Assembly (NCBI RefSeq): GCF_003185915.1
Contig: NZ_QHLZ01000003.1
Location: 234,489-298,488, forward strand
Reading direction: 5' to 3'
DNA length: 64,000 nt
Origin: Arthrobacter psychrochitiniphilus
GTDB taxonomy: Bacteria > Actinomycetota > Actinomycetes > Actinomycetales > Micrococcaceae
This document shows, one piece after another, positions 37,935 through 46,771 of the stretch (position 1 is the stretch's first letter; each line of letters opens with the position of its first letter). The position numbers and the translations under genes are program-made. The notes beneath the pieces were generated by a model, which worked only from the letters and a program-made list of their open reading frames with translations, was not told the DNA's origin and did no database searches.

Positions 37935-38843
37935 ATGCAAAACCACCATCCTTCTCCCGAAGAACTAGGCCTTGTCCGTGTACGTCTGGACATTGCGTAC
38001 GACGGCGGTCCCTTCAGCGGGTGGGCCATTCAGCCGGGGCTGCAGACACTGCAGGGAACCCTGGAGGAGGCCCTGGCGCTGATCATGCGCCGACTCGTGC
38101 GCCTCACAGTGGCAGGACGTACGGACACAGGTGTTCACGCCCGCGGGCAGGTGGCCCATTGCGACTTCACCCAGGCGGAATGGGATGGGCTGAACCGAGA
38201 CAATACCGTCGAACCGTGCCTGGCCCTGCTCCGTCGCATCAACGGGGCGCTGGGGTGGGTCCTGAAGGACTCCCAGGGGGCCATCCAGATCCAGAGGGTG
38301 CAACGGGCCGGCCATGGTTTTGACGCGCGGTTCTCGGCCCTGTGGAGGCGCTACAGCTATAGGATTGCCGACGCTTCAACCAAGCGGGATCCGTTACTGC
38401 GCACGCAGACCCTGTGGTTCAACCAGGACCTTGACGCCGATCTGATGGATGCCGGGGCCGCCGAGCTTCTGGGGCTGGGAGATTTCAAGGCCTTTGCCAA
38501 ACCGCGCGAGGGTTCCACCACAGTGCGGACCCTGCAGCGCTTCGATTTCACCCGTGGGGATGACGGTGTGATTAACCTCAACATCCAGGCCGATGCGTTT
38601 TGCCACAACATGGTGCGTGCATTGACAGGTGCGGCGCTGCGCGTCGGGCAGGGCATGGAGGGTCCGCATTGGATGCGCGAGAGACAGTTGGCGGGCGTCA
38701 GGGACGCCAAATCCGTGCTGGCAAGCGCCCACCCGCTAATTTTCGAGGAAGTACGGTACCCGGACGCGGCTGAACTTCATGAACGCGCCACCTTAACCCG
38801 GACGCGACGGGCACCCGTAACAGCCTTTGGTACCCCGCTTTGA
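37935..38843 (+). CDS. truA: tRNA pseudouridine synthase A
   Basis: TruA isomerises uridines 38-40 in tRNA anticodon stems. The 302-aa product has the catalytic motif AGRTDTGVHARGQVAH with the nucleophilic Asp, YRIADA..RDPLL and FCHNMVRALTGAAL. The length is slightly above the roughly 270 of E. coli, due to internal loops. Promoter spacing suggests a leaderless message. It sits between the alpha operon and rplM-rpsI, the standard bacterial order. Confidence 0.95.
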   Translation: MQNHHPSPEELGLVRVRLDIAYDGGPFSGWAIQPGLQTLQGTLEEALALIMRRLVRLTVAGRTDTGVHARGQVAHCDFTQAEWDGLNRDNTVEPCLALLRRINGALGWVLKDSQGAIQIQRVQRAGHGFDARFSALWRRYSYRIADASTKRDPLLRTQTLWFNQDLDADLMDAGAAELLGLGDFKAFAKPREGSTTVRTLQRFDFTRGDDGVINLNIQADAFCHNMVRALTGAALRVGQGMEGPHWMRERQLAGVRDAKSVLASAHPLIFEEVRYPDAAELHERATLTRTRRAPVTAFGTPL

Positions 38844-38869
38844 CCTTGGCCTATTATTAAAGGTATCGT
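38840..38869 (+). promoter_or_regulatory. Candidate promoter for rplM-rpsI
   Basis: TTGACC and TATCGT are spaced 18 bp, overlapping the truA stop. The -10 overlaps the left arm of the inverted repeat at 38862-38902, so both cannot function as drawn in the same RNA. Confidence 0.4.
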
Positions 38870-38902
38870 GGATAGTCGTTGTGCGTGTCCTATCCCGATA
38901 CC
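38862..38902 (+). repeat. Inverted repeat in the rplM leader
   Basis: A 13-bp stem with one bulge (GGTATCG-T-GGATAG with CTATCCCGATACC) lies just after truA. It may be a truA terminator without a U-tract or a DNA-level site at the rplM promoter. A second hairpin, GGTGTCA/TGACACC (39018-39039), lies nearer the rplM start. Confidence 0.55.
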
Positions 38903-39069
38903 ACGCGCCCGTTACAGGTCCGGTTGCAGGACTACCACTGAATGGGCGTCATCGGGAAGTGTCAGGATGACTGGTGTTAGAGCCCTCACCTCTGTTCCGG
39001 TAAACGCATAGATAGCAGGTGTCAACCATCTGTGACACCACCTAAGAACAAGAAACGAAGGCAAAAACC

Positions 39070-39513
39070 GTGCGTACGTATACCCCGAAGCCCGGCGATA
39101 TCAACCGTCAGTGGCACATCATCGATGCCAATGACGTTGTCTTGGGCCGTCTTGCCAGCCAGACCGCAACACTGCTGCGTGGAAAGCACAAGCCGACCTT
39201 CGCTCCCCATATGGACATGGGCGATTTCGTCATCATCATCAACGCCGAGAAGGTTGCCCTGACCGGCGCCAAGCTCGAACAGAAGCGCGCTTACCGCCAC
39301 TCCGGTTTCCCGGGCGGCCTGTCAAGCGTCAACTATGCAGAACTGCTGGAGAAGAACCCGGTTCGCGCAGTGGAGAAGGCCATCGCTGGCATGCTCCCCA
39401 AGACCAAGCTGGGCAACGCTCAGATCAGCAAGCTGAAGGTCTACCGCGGCTCCGAGCACCCCCACGCAGCGCAGCAGCCCCAGACTTTCGAAATTACCCA
39501 GGTCGCCCAGTAG
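39070..39513 (+). CDS. rplM: 50S ribosomal protein L13
   Basis: L13 is an early 50S assembly protein. The 147-aa product has [41 protein letters not shown] and [19 protein letters not shown] 39070 has GAAGG about nine bases upstream. It is co-transcribed with rpsI after a roughly 200-nt leader containing inverted repeats. Confidence 0.98.
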   Translation: MRTYTPKPGDINRQWHIIDANDVVLGRLASQTATLLRGKHKPTFAPHMDMGDFVIIINAEKVALTGAKLEQKRAYRHSGFPGGLSSVNYAELLEKNPVRAVEKAIAGMLPKTKLGNAQISKLKVYRGSEHPHAAQQPQTFEITQVAQ

Positions 39514-39550
39514 TCCTGGCCACCGCCTCAATCATTAATCAAGGAGAATC

Positions 39551-40066
39551 GTGGCTCAGAACACTGAAGAGCTGAACACCGAAGCCGTTGTGGCCGAGGA
39601 AGAAGTTTTGACTAGCTACACGAGCGAAAGCTCAGCTGCATCTGATGCAGCACCCAAGAAGGAACGCCCGGCACTGACCGTATCAGGCGCTGCTGTTGGC
39701 CGTCGCAAGCAGGCAATTGCCCGCGTTCGCGTGGTTCCCGGCACCGGCAAGTGGGTTGTTAACGGCCGCGAGCTGTCCAACTACTTCCCGAACAAGCTGC
39801 ACCAGCAAGAAGTTAACGACCCGTTCCGCATCCTCGATCTCGATGGTGCTTACGACGTCTGGGCCCGTATCCACGGTGGCGGTGCATCAGGCCAGGCCGG
39901 TGCTTTGCGTCTGGGCGTTGCTCGTTCCTTGAACGAGATCGACGTTGAGAACAACCGCGCGATCCTGAAGAAGGCAGGCTTCCTTACCCGTGACGCACGC
40001 GTCATCGAGCGTAAGAAGGCTGGTCTGAAGAAGGCTCGTAAGGCTTCGCAGTACTCCAAGCGCTAA
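39551..40066 (+). CDS. rpsI: 30S ribosomal protein S9 with N-terminal extension
   Basis: S9 places its C-terminal basic tail ([12 protein letters not shown]) next to the P-site tRNA. The core begins at about residue 44 ([21 protein letters not shown]). The first 43 residues are an acidic, Ser/Ala/Glu-rich extension typical of actinobacteria. Total length is 171 aa. GTG 39551 follows AAGGAG. Two tandem terminators follow. Confidence 0.97.
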   Translation: MAQNTEELNTEAVVAEEEVLTSYTSESSAASDAAPKKERPALTVSGAAVGRRKQAIARVRVVPGTGKWVVNGRELSNYFPNKLHQQEVNDPFRILDLDGAYDVWARIHGGGASGQAGALRLGVARSLNEIDVENNRAILKKAGFLTRDARVIERKKAGLKKARKASQYSKR

Positions 40067-40081
40067 TCTCAGCGCTCCTAG

Positions 40082-40116
40082 AAAATCCCCGGCCGCTTCG
40101 CGACCGGGGATTTTTT
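40082..40116 (+). terminator. First terminator after rpsI
   Basis: A 15-nt-arm stem (40082-40096 with 40100-40114, one mismatch) runs into TTTTTT at 40111-40116. It is a classic intrinsic terminator. Confidence 0.92.
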
Positions 40117-40174
40117 GGTACCCTGCGCTGATATTAGCGCTTGGCTCCACAAGCGCTAATTTCTGTGCTTCCAT

Positions 40175-40208
40175 AAAATGCCCGGCCGCTTTGTAGCCGG
40201 GCATTTTT
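40175..40208 (+). terminator. Second terminator after rpsI
   Basis: A 12-bp stem (AAAATGCCCGGC with GCCGGGCATTTT) followed by TTTTTG lies 60 bp after the first. It backs up the first terminator and appears to be its duplicate. Confidence 0.88.
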
Positions 40209-40309
40209 GCGTGCTGGCATGAACCGTTGCCATCGGCATGCCCTTATCCAATGGAACATTGTGAGCGGGCGCATGGGTGGGGTGCGGTGGTTTTCTCAGT
40301 TCCATGATT

Positions 40310-40315
40310 TAGACT
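40310..40315 (+). promoter_or_regulatory. -10 box of a probably leaderless glmM transcript
   Basis: TAGACT ends seven bases before the glmM ATG. The short interval GAAGAAG could be a weak SD, but the spacing favours transcription starting at the ATG. Confidence 0.5.
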
Positions 40316-40322
40316 GAAGAAG

Positions 40323-41669
40323 ATGTCAAGATTATTTGGAACAGACGGTGTCCGCGGTTTGGCCAATGGCCTACTGACGGCTGAATTGGCCTTATCCCTC
40401 GCACAAGCCGCAGCTGTTGTGCTCGGTCATGAGCAGATGAGCGAGGGCAAGCGCCCCCGAGCGGTGCTTGCCCGTGATCCCAGAGCCAGCGGTGAGTTCA
40501 TTGGTGCTGCCGTGGTGGCTGGGCTGGCAAGTGCCGGCGTGGACGTCTATGACGCAGGTGTACTGCCTACTCCCGCGGCGGCGTTTCTGATTGCCGACCT
40601 CGGCGCAGACTTTGGCGTGATGATCTCCGCCTCCCACAACCCGGCGCCAGATAATGGCATTAAGTTCTTTGCGCGGGGTGGCACAAAGCTCGCTGACGAT
40701 GTTGAAGACGCCATTGAGTCTCAGCTCCAGCACGATGCTGTGCGGCCCATAGGTGTTGACGTGGGGCGTATTCAACGCTTTGCTGATGCCGAGGATCGCT
40801 ACATTGTGCACTTGCTGGGCACACTGCCAAACCGTTTGGACGGGCTGAAGATTGTCCTTGACTGTGCCCATGGCGCAGCCAGCGGATGCTCCCCCCAGGT
40901 CTTCACGGACGCGGGTGCGCAGATTACTGTCATTGGTGCCGAACCTGACGGGCTGAACATCAACGAAGGTGTTGGGTCCACGCACTTGGAACTGCTGCAG
41001 GAAACCGTTCTGGCAACTGGTTCTGACTTGGGGATCGCTCATGACGGCGATGCTGATCGTTGCCTGGCAGTGGACCACGAGGGCAACGTCATAGATGGCG
41101 ACCAGATCATGGCTGTCCTCGCCCTGGCTCAAAAGGCTTCTGGAGAGCTCAAAGATGATGTCCTTGTGGCCACCATTATGAGCAATCTGGGCTTGAAGAT
41201 TGCCTTGCGTAATGCTGGCATCACGGTCCGTGAAACCGGTGTGGGGGATCGCTACGTGCTCGAAGAGATGCGGCGGGGCAGCTACACCCTCGGCGGCGAG
41301 CAGTCCGGGCACGTGATCTTCTCCAAGTACGCCACCACAGGAGACGGGTTGTTGACCGGGCTGCAGCTCGCGGCTCAGGTGGCCAAAACAGGCAAGAGCC
41401 TGAAGGAATTGGCTGCTGTCATGACCAAGCTCCCGCAAATCATGATCAACGTCAAGAACGTGGACAAGAACCGGGCTTCCTCCACTCCTGCCATCAATGC
41501 CGCGGTGGCCAAAGCCGAAAGCGAACTCGGCGATACCGGGCGCGTCCTGTTACGCCCCTCGGGCACCGAAGCGCTGGTGCGTGTCATGGTTGAAGCCGGA
41601 GACATTGAAACGGCAGAACGTATTTGTAACGATTTGGTGAGCGTAGTCAAAGCAGAGCTTTCGCTCTAA
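40323..41669 (+). CDS. glmM: Phosphoglucosamine mutase
   Basis: GlmM converts glucosamine-6-phosphate to glucosamine-1-phosphate on the way to UDP-GlcNAc. The 448-aa product has GTDGVRG at the start, the phosphoserine loop ISASHNP (residues 101-107, Ser104), the metal loop DGDADR, GGEQSGH, and the C-terminal [14 protein letters not shown] phosphate-binding loop. It follows rplM-rpsI as in most bacteria and works with glmS 2.7 kb downstream. Confidence 0.97.
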   Translation: MSRLFGTDGVRGLANGLLTAELALSLAQAAAVVLGHEQMSEGKRPRAVLARDPRASGEFIGAAVVAGLASAGVDVYDAGVLPTPAAAFLIADLGADFGVMISASHNPAPDNGIKFFARGGTKLADDVEDAIESQLQHDAVRPIGVDVGRIQRFADAEDRYIVHLLGTLPNRLDGLKIVLDCAHGAASGCSPQVFTDAGAQITVIGAEPDGLNINEGVGSTHLELLQETVLATGSDLGIAHDGDADRCLAVDHEGNVIDGDQIMAVLALAQKASGELKDDVLVATIMSNLGLKIALRNAGITVRETGVGDRYVLEEMRRGSYTLGGEQSGHVIFSKYATTGDGLLTGLQLAAQVAKTGKSLKELAAVMTKLPQIMINVKNVDKNRASSTPAINAAVAKAESELGDTGRVLLRPSGTEALVRVMVEAGDIETAERICNDLVSVVKAELSL

Positions 41670-41730
41670 GAAGCCTGTTTCTAGGGTGTCTGGGGTGCCT
41701 TCAGGGGCAAGGTAAAGCGTCACAGACAAG

Positions 41731-41768
41731 ATAAAGGGCGGCAACCGTGGGGTTGCCGCCCTTTATTG
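41731..41768. terminator. Bidirectional terminator between glmM and mscL
   Basis: A perfect 16-bp stem (41731-41746 with 41751-41766, loop GTGG) lies between convergent genes. Confidence 0.88.
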
Positions 41769-41793
41769 TTGGGGGAATGCTAGCTCGGGTTAA

Positions 41794-42201
41794 TTAGTGC
41801 TGCCCGCCGCTGGGCGTGGCCTTGAGAGCATCGCGGATTTCGGTGAGCAGAGCGAGTTGCGGATCAACCTCGGCCTCCGGTTCCTTGATGCCGAGCTTGG
41901 CGTTGCGCTTGGCGATGATGTGGTTCATGGGGATAACCACGGCGAAGTAAATAGCCGCGGCAACTAACAAGAAGTTAACCACTGCGGTAAGGAATACTCC
42001 GAAGAGGATATCAACGCCGCCAATGGTGACAACGGCGAAACTATCGAAGTTTGGTGACTGGAATATTGCGGCGATAAGCGGCATCAGGATGTTCTTTACG
42101 AGGGAGTTTATGACTGCCCCGAAAGCTGCACCGATGACGACAGCGACGGCAAGGTCAACGACATTGCCCTTCATAATGAAATCTCTGAATCCCTTTAGCA
42201 T
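41794..42201 (-). CDS. mscL: Large-conductance mechanosensitive channel
   Basis: MscL opens under membrane tension to release solutes during osmotic downshock. The 135-aa product begins MLKGFRDFIMKGNVVDLAVAVVIGAAFG, the conserved N-terminal helix and first membrane segment. A second hydrophobic segment (FLLVAAAIYFAVVI) and a charged C-terminal helix (PQLALLTEIRDALK) follow. Its -10 box lies six bases before the ATG, so the message is probably leaderless and independent of the upstream coaA-M15 genes. Confidence 0.96.
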   Translation of the reverse strand: MLKGFRDFIMKGNVVDLAVAVVIGAAFGAVINSLVKNILMPLIAAIFQSPNFDSFAVVTIGGVDILFGVFLTAVVNFLLVAAAIYFAVVIPMNHIIAKRNAKLGIKEPEAEVDPQLALLTEIRDALKATPSGGQH

Positions 42202-42207
42202 GCCCTT

Positions 42208-42213
42208 AAGCTA
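42208..42213 (-). promoter_or_regulatory. -10 box of a leaderless mscL transcript
   Basis: On the minus strand TAGCTT ends six bases before the mscL ATG and no SD is evident. Confidence 0.45.
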
Positions 42214-42264
42214 CCGCATTAGCGGGCATTCTGTATGGATTCGGCGAGAAATATATTTGTAGCG

Positions 42265-43299
42265 CTATTTGTAGCCGGGTGAGCCGGGAAGCCCAAGATA
42301 TTCCTCATAGCTTGCGATGCCCCGAACCTTCATGTCTTGGGCAGCTCCAACGCCGAGGTAGCGCAGATGCCATGGTTCAGCCAAGTAGCCAGTCTTCAGT
42401 TCCGCGCCGGGGACATAGCGGACCACGAAGCCATGGTCATGAGCGTGCGCGGCAACCCACTGCGCTGCTGGATTTCCAGCGAAACATGAGGTGAAATCAC
42501 ATGCTGACCCTGCAGCGGCGTCGCCTATGTCAATGGCCAACCCGGTTTGGTGCTCCGAGAAGCCGGGGCGGGCCGAGGTGGTATCAGCGGCTGCGGCTCC
42601 TTTTTTGGCCACATAGCTGTTGTAGAGGTTGAACTGTGTGTCATAGGAGCGGTAGCTGCTCATCAGGGTCAAGTTCACGCCTTGAGCGGCTGCTGCGGTG
42701 AACATCCGTTCTGCAGCAGCGGCGGCCTCCGCCCGGAGTGCGCCGGGCTCTTGTGAGCCTGTGGCTACGGCCGGGGCTCTCAGATCTTTTGGTGCATACT
42801 TCAGCGGGCTGAGCTGGTGCGTTTTATTGACGAGCACCAAAGAACTGTTGGGATTGAATATATCCAACAGTTTCTTGTCTGATGGAACCTCAGATCCGGT
42901 GGCGAACAACTTTTGGATGGGCGAGCCTGATGCTGCGCCTTTGACAAGAGTCTGCGCTGGGGTAGTAGCTGGGGCTATGGGGGACGCGGAGCTTCCTGAT
43001 GCGGATAGCGGTTTCTGCTTTGCCGATGGAGCAGGATCATGGGTGGGAGTGGCCGAAGCTGTGGGTGAGGAAAGCACCTGTGAGGCGTCGGTGCCCGAAC
43101 GTGCGGATGCTGGAGCGGCGCCGGAGGGCCCGGCTGAGTCTGTGGAGGCGTCCAGGGCCAGCGCACCGACCAGGACCAGGGTGGCCCCAACCAGGGAGAG
43201 GAGCACGCCACCAGGGCGCGGCCAGGACAATTCACGGTGCAGACGCGCACCTAGAGTTTGCCGAGGGTGCCGTGTCTGGTGGAATCCCACAACCGGCAC
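42265..43299 (-). CDS. M15-family D-alanyl-D-alanine carboxypeptidase (VanY-like)
   Basis: The enzyme trims the terminal D-Ala of peptidoglycan stem peptides. The 344-aa product has a basic N-terminus, one membrane anchor (GGVLLSLVGATLVLVGALAL, residues about 30-49) and a Ser/Ala/Pro-rich linker to about residue 115. The extracellular VanY domain contains SSYRSYDTQFNLY, the zinc ligands in GFSEHQTGLAIDIGD, and EPWHLRYLG. GTG 43299 shares a base with the coaA stop (TAGTG), so the two genes are coupled. The substrate class is certain; the in-vivo role is inferred. Confidence 0.9.
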   Translation of the reverse strand: MPVVGFHQTRHPRQTLGARLHRELSWPRPGGVLLSLVGATLVLVGALALDASTDSAGPSGAAPASARSGTDASQVLSSPTASATPTHDPAPSAKQKPLSASGSSASPIAPATTPAQTLVKGAASGSPIQKLFATGSEVPSDKKLLDIFNPNSSLVLVNKTHQLSPLKYAPKDLRAPAVATGSQEPGALRAEAAAAAERMFTAAAAQGVNLTLMSSYRSYDTQFNLYNSYVAKKGAAAADTTSARPGFSEHQTGLAIDIGDAAAGSACDFTSCFAGNPAAQWVAAHAHDHGFVVRYVPGAELKTGYLAEPWHLRYLGVGAAQDMKVRGIASYEEYLGLPGSPGYK

Positions 43300-44267
43300 T
43301 AGACCTTCCTCAAAAGCATGCGGCGGATGGAGTGATCGGAGTCCTTGGTGAGTACTAACTGGGCGCGGCCGCGTGTGGGCAGCACATTCTGCAGTAGGTT
43401 CGGTTCGTTGATGCTCTTCCAGATGCGCGATGCCGTGGCTGTCGCCTCAACATCGGAAAGGGCTGCATAGCGGCGGAAGTAGGAATCAGGATCGGCGAAT
43501 GCGCCGCTGCGCAGGGAACGGAAACGGTCAATGTACCACTGCTCAATGTGGCTGGTCTTGGCGTCCACATAGATCGAAAAGTCGAAAAAATCGCTTACGG
43601 CCAGACCGGAGCGTCCATCGCTGCGGGGGCGGGCAGCGGCGAGCACATTTAGCCCTTCCACAATGAGCACATCAGGGCGCCGGACCACTACTTCTTTGCC
43701 GGGGATAATGTCATAGCTGAGGTGGGAGTACATGGGAGCGCGGACTTCCTCGGCGCCGCTCTTGACGGCGCTGACGAATCGCAGCAGTGCCCGGCGGTCA
43801 TAGGACTCAGGGAAGCCTTTGCGGCCCATGAGCCCGCGGCGTTCCAATTCGGAGTTGGGATAGAGGAAGCCGTCTGTTGTGACAAGTTCCACATTGGGGG
43901 TATCCGGCCAGCGGCGCAGCATTTCACGAAGTACCCGTGCCGTGGTGGATTTGCCCACAGCCACGGAGCCGGCCACACCAATGACAAAGGGGGTACGGGA
44001 GCCGTGTTCACCCAGGAATGTAGTGGTGGCGTTGTGCAAGTGACCTGCAGCGCCCACGTAGAGGTTCAACAGGCGCGAGAGCGGCAAATACACATCGTGG
44101 ATCTCGCGCAGGTTTAGCTGGTCGCCGAGCCCACGCAGGCGCTGGATGTCGGATTCATCCAGAGGTTGCTCAATCTTGTTGGCAAGACGGGACCACGTCT
44201 GGCGGTCCAGTTCCACGAAAGGGGAGGCGCTGACGCTATTGCTCGGCTCGGTTCTCTGCGCTGTCAC
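43299..44267 (-). CDS. coaA: Pantothenate kinase, type I
   Basis: CoaA phosphorylates pantothenate, the first step of coenzyme A synthesis. The product has the P-loop [47 protein letters not shown] and the C-terminal RMLLRKV. GTG 44267 gives 322 aa, the normal size; an upstream GTG at 44321 would add 18 residues without similarity. It is divergent from glmS, with 141 bp between starts. Confidence 0.95.
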   Translation of the reverse strand: MTAQRTEPSNSVSASPFVELDRQTWSRLANKIEQPLDESDIQRLRGLGDQLNLREIHDVYLPLSRLLNLYVGAAGHLHNATTTFLGEHGSRTPFVIGVAGSVAVGKSTTARVLREMLRRWPDTPNVELVTTDGFLYPNSELERRGLMGRKGFPESYDRRALLRFVSAVKSGAEEVRAPMYSHLSYDIIPGKEVVVRRPDVLIVEGLNVLAAARPRSDGRSGLAVSDFFDFSIYVDAKTSHIEQWYIDRFRSLRSGAFADPDSYFRRYAALSDVEATATASRIWKSINEPNLLQNVLPTRGRAQLVLTKDSDHSIRRMLLRKV

Positions 44268-44358
44268 ACCTGCAATTCTGCCTTGTTTGCTGTGAGGTGG
44301 GAAACGAGAGTGGTAGAACACTTCTGGGTTGGTGATGGTTTTTCATGACACTTATGCC

Positions 44359-44379
44359 AGAGGACGTAGAACGTCCTCT
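44359..44379. promoter_or_regulatory. Perfect palindrome upstream of glmS, likely operator
   Basis: Nine-base arms AGAGGACGT and ACGTCCTCT flank AGA. The right arm covers the expected -35 position of the glmS promoter. It lies between divergent coaA and glmS, so a regulator bound here could act on either. The regulator is unknown. Confidence 0.55.
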
Positions 44380-44394
44380 AAATTCCGAGGGGTT

Positions 44395-44400
44395 TATGAT
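44395..44400 (+). promoter_or_regulatory. -10 box of glmS
   Basis: TATGAT, close to the TATAAT consensus, ends eight bases before the glmS ATG. The only SD-like sequence (GAGGGG) is too distant, so the mRNA is probably leaderless or nearly so. Confidence 0.55.
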
Positions 44401-44408
44401 TGATTTTC

Positions 44409-46343
44409 ATGTGTGGAATTGTGGGATACGCCGGTACCGCCCCGGCTCAAAGTACTGCAGCATCAGCTGGGCAACGCGCTCTTGAGGTAATTGTGGAGGG
44501 ACTAAGGCGGCTTGAATACCGGGGTTACGACTCCGCTGGTATTGCGGTGGTTGGCGCTGATGGCATCGCGATGCGCAAGAAGAGCGGAAAACTTGTCAAA
44601 CTCTTGGAAGAGCTGGCACTGCACCCGCTCCCCGCCGCAACGGCCGGGATCGGGCATACCCGCTGGGCTACACACGGCGGTCCCACCGATGCCAATGCCC
44701 ATCCCCATGTGGTTGGCGGCGGCAGCTTGGCCGTGGTGCACAACGGGATTATTGAAAACTACTCAGGACTCAAAGCTGACTTACTGGAACGCGGGCACAG
44801 TTTCGCTTCCGAGACCGACAGCGAAGTTGCCGCCACCTTGCTGGGCGAAATCTACGCCAGCCTGGGCGCGGATGGCGGTGATGCGGATGGCGCCGCGGAT
44901 GGTCCAGTGGCCGGCGGTGGCAGGCTCGCCTCGGCCATGCGGCTTGTGGGGCAGCAACTCGACGGCGCTTTCACCTTGGTGGCCACGCATGTGGCGGAAC
45001 CTGGCGTAGTGGTGGCCGCCCGCCGCAACTCTCCTTTGGTAGTGGGGTTGGGTGATGGGGAGAACTTCCTGGGCTCGGACGTTTCGGGATTCATTGACTA
45101 CACCCGGCGGGCTGTTGAGCTGGGACAAAACCAGGTTGTCAGCATCACCGGCACGTCCGTGGAGATCACTGATTTTTACGGTACCCCGGCGCAGGGCCGT
45201 GAATACTTGGTGGACTGGGATTCGGCAGCTGCTGAAAAGGGCGGGTATCCCTCCTTTATGGAGAAGGAAATCAATGACCAGCCCGACGCCGTCGCCCAAA
45301 CCCTGCTGGGCCGGACCAACGGCGAGGGTGTCCTAACACTCGATGAATTGCGGGTTGACCCGTCAGTTCTCAAGTCCATCAACCGAATCATTGTGCTTGC
45401 TTGCGGCACCTCCGCCTATGCCGGACAGGTAGCCCGGTACGCCATTGAGCACTGGTGCAGGATCCCCACCGAGGTGGAGCTCTCTCACGAATTCAGGTAC
45501 CGGGATCCCATTGTGGATGAACGCACCCTTGTGGTCTCTATTTCCCAATCCGGGGAAACCATGGACACCTTGATGGCTGTTCGCTATGCCAAGGAGCAAG
45601 GCGCCGTTACGGTCTCGATCTGTAACACCAATGGTTCCACGATTCCCCGCGAATCAGACGCGGTGCTATACACGCATGCGGGGCCGGAGATTGCCGTGGC
45701 CTCCACCAAGGCGTTCCTGGCCCAAATTACGGCCACCTATCTGCTGGGACTTTATTTGGCACAGCTGCGCGGAAACTTGTTCCAAGGCCAAATCAAGGAC
45801 ATTCTGGCCGAACTGGCCAAGACCCCCGCAAAGATAGCGCGCGTTCTGGAGAACGCAGAGCAGGTCAAGGAACTTGCCCGCAGCATGGCCGAGACCCGCA
45901 CCGTGCTCTTCCTGGGCAGGCACGTGGGCTATCCGGTAGCCATGGAAGGGGCCTTAAAGCTCAAAGAACTGGCCTACATCCATGCTGAAGGTTTTGCCGC
46001 GGGGGAGTTGAAGCACGGGCCCATCGCACTCATTGAAGAAGGCCAGCCCGTCATTGTGGTGGTTCCTTCGCCGCGGGGGCGTGATTCGCTCCACGCCAAA
46101 GTGGTCTCCAACATCCAAGAGGTACGGGCGCGCGGCGCCAAGACCATTGTGATCGCCGAAGAAGGCGATGAATCCGTGCGGGAGCACGCAGAGCATGTGT
46201 TCTACATTCCCGAGACAAGCACGCTCCTAGCCCCTCTTCTGGCAACGGTACCGCTGCAGATCTTTGCGCTGGAACTGGCCACGGCCAAGGGCTATGACGT
46301 GGATCAGCCCCGCAACCTGGCCAAGTCCGTCACCGTGGAATAA
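44409..46343 (+). CDS. glmS: Glutamine-fructose-6-phosphate aminotransferase
   Basis: GlmS makes glucosamine-6-phosphate from fructose-6-phosphate and glutamine. ATG 44409 places Cys2 as the catalytic nucleophile (MCGIVGYAG). The glutaminase domain has RRLEYRGYDSAG and GHTRWATHGGPTDANAHPH; two SIS isomerase domains follow (CGTSAYAGQVARY; LGRHVGYPVAMEGALKLKE) and the end is QPRNLAKSVTVE. At 644 aa it is longer than the usual 605-625; a Gly/Asp/Ala-rich insert around residues 155-180 (GADGGDADGAADG) accounts for this. It is followed by acpS and nnr, possibly one operon. Confidence 0.97.
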   Translation: MCGIVGYAGTAPAQSTAASAGQRALEVIVEGLRRLEYRGYDSAGIAVVGADGIAMRKKSGKLVKLLEELALHPLPAATAGIGHTRWATHGGPTDANAHPHVVGGGSLAVVHNGIIENYSGLKADLLERGHSFASETDSEVAATLLGEIYASLGADGGDADGAADGPVAGGGRLASAMRLVGQQLDGAFTLVATHVAEPGVVVAARRNSPLVVGLGDGENFLGSDVSGFIDYTRRAVELGQNQVVSITGTSVEITDFYGTPAQGREYLVDWDSAAAEKGGYPSFMEKEINDQPDAVAQTLLGRTNGEGVLTLDELRVDPSVLKSINRIIVLACGTSAYAGQVARYAIEHWCRIPTEVELSHEFRYRDPIVDERTLVVSISQSGETMDTLMAVRYAKEQGAVTVSICNTNGSTIPRESDAVLYTHAGPEIAVASTKAFLAQITATYLLGLYLAQLRGNLFQGQIKDILAELAKTPAKIARVLENAEQVKELARSMAETRTVLFLGRHVGYPVAMEGALKLKELAYIHAEGFAAGELKHGPIALIEEGQPVIVVVPSPRGRDSLHAKVVSNIQEVRARGAKTIVIAEEGDESVREHAEHVFYIPETSTLLAPLLATVPLQIFALELATAKGYDVDQPRNLAKSVTVE

Positions 46344-46422
46344 TGTGACCCGCCGCTCGCCGCGGCCCGCGAGCTGCGGTGAGATTACTGACCGCGGCAG
46401 CTACTGGAGATAAGGTGGAGCC

Positions 46423-46770
46423 ATGATTATTGGCATTGGTGTGGATGTTGTTGACATTGAACGATTCGGCCGCCAGCTGGAGCGGACTCCCGGGCTCCGA
46501 GAGCGCCTCTTTGTGCCGGCCGAGCGCGGTCTGAACACGCGTTCGCTGGCTGCGCGGTTTGCCGCCAAGGAGTCCGTTGCCAAGGCCTTGGGCGCGCCCG
46601 CGGGTATGAACTGGCAGGATTGCTGGATTGGGTTGGATGAGCACGGGCCCACCATCAATGTCAAGGGCACCGTGGCGGCCGTGGCCAAATCCAAGGGCAT
46701 CAAGCACTGGCACCTTTCCATGAGCCACGACGGCGGGATTTCCACTGCCCTGGTGATTGCCGAAAGCTGA
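46423..46770 (+). CDS. acpS: Holo-[acyl-carrier-protein] synthase
   Basis: AcpS transfers phosphopantetheine from CoA to carrier proteins. The 115-aa product has the magnesium ligands Asp8 ([12 protein letters not shown]) and Glu50 ([13 protein letters not shown]), and ends [25 protein letters not shown] upstream of ATG 46423 is the SD. Its stop is one base from the nnr ATG. Confidence 0.95.
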   Translation: MIIGIGVDVVDIERFGRQLERTPGLRERLFVPAERGLNTRSLAARFAAKESVAKALGAPAGMNWQDCWIGLDEHGPTINVKGTVAAVAKSKGIKHWHLSMSHDGGISTALVIAES

Positions 46771-46771
46771 C

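Larger units (their letters stand above)
40054..40208 (+). repeat. Tandem duplication of the rpsI 3' end and terminator
   Basis: The segment 40054-40116 (last rpsI codons plus terminator) aligns with 40145-40208 at roughly three quarters identity by eye. Both begin CTCC, share AAGCGCTAAT, and end in a GGCCG-containing hairpin with a T-run. The second copy is outside the gene. Confidence 0.7.

Noticed and set aside
44359-44408. glmS ribozyme upstream of glmS
   Set aside because: The leader is too short and only a simple palindrome is present; the -10 box lies eight bases from the ATG, leaving no room for a ribozyme.
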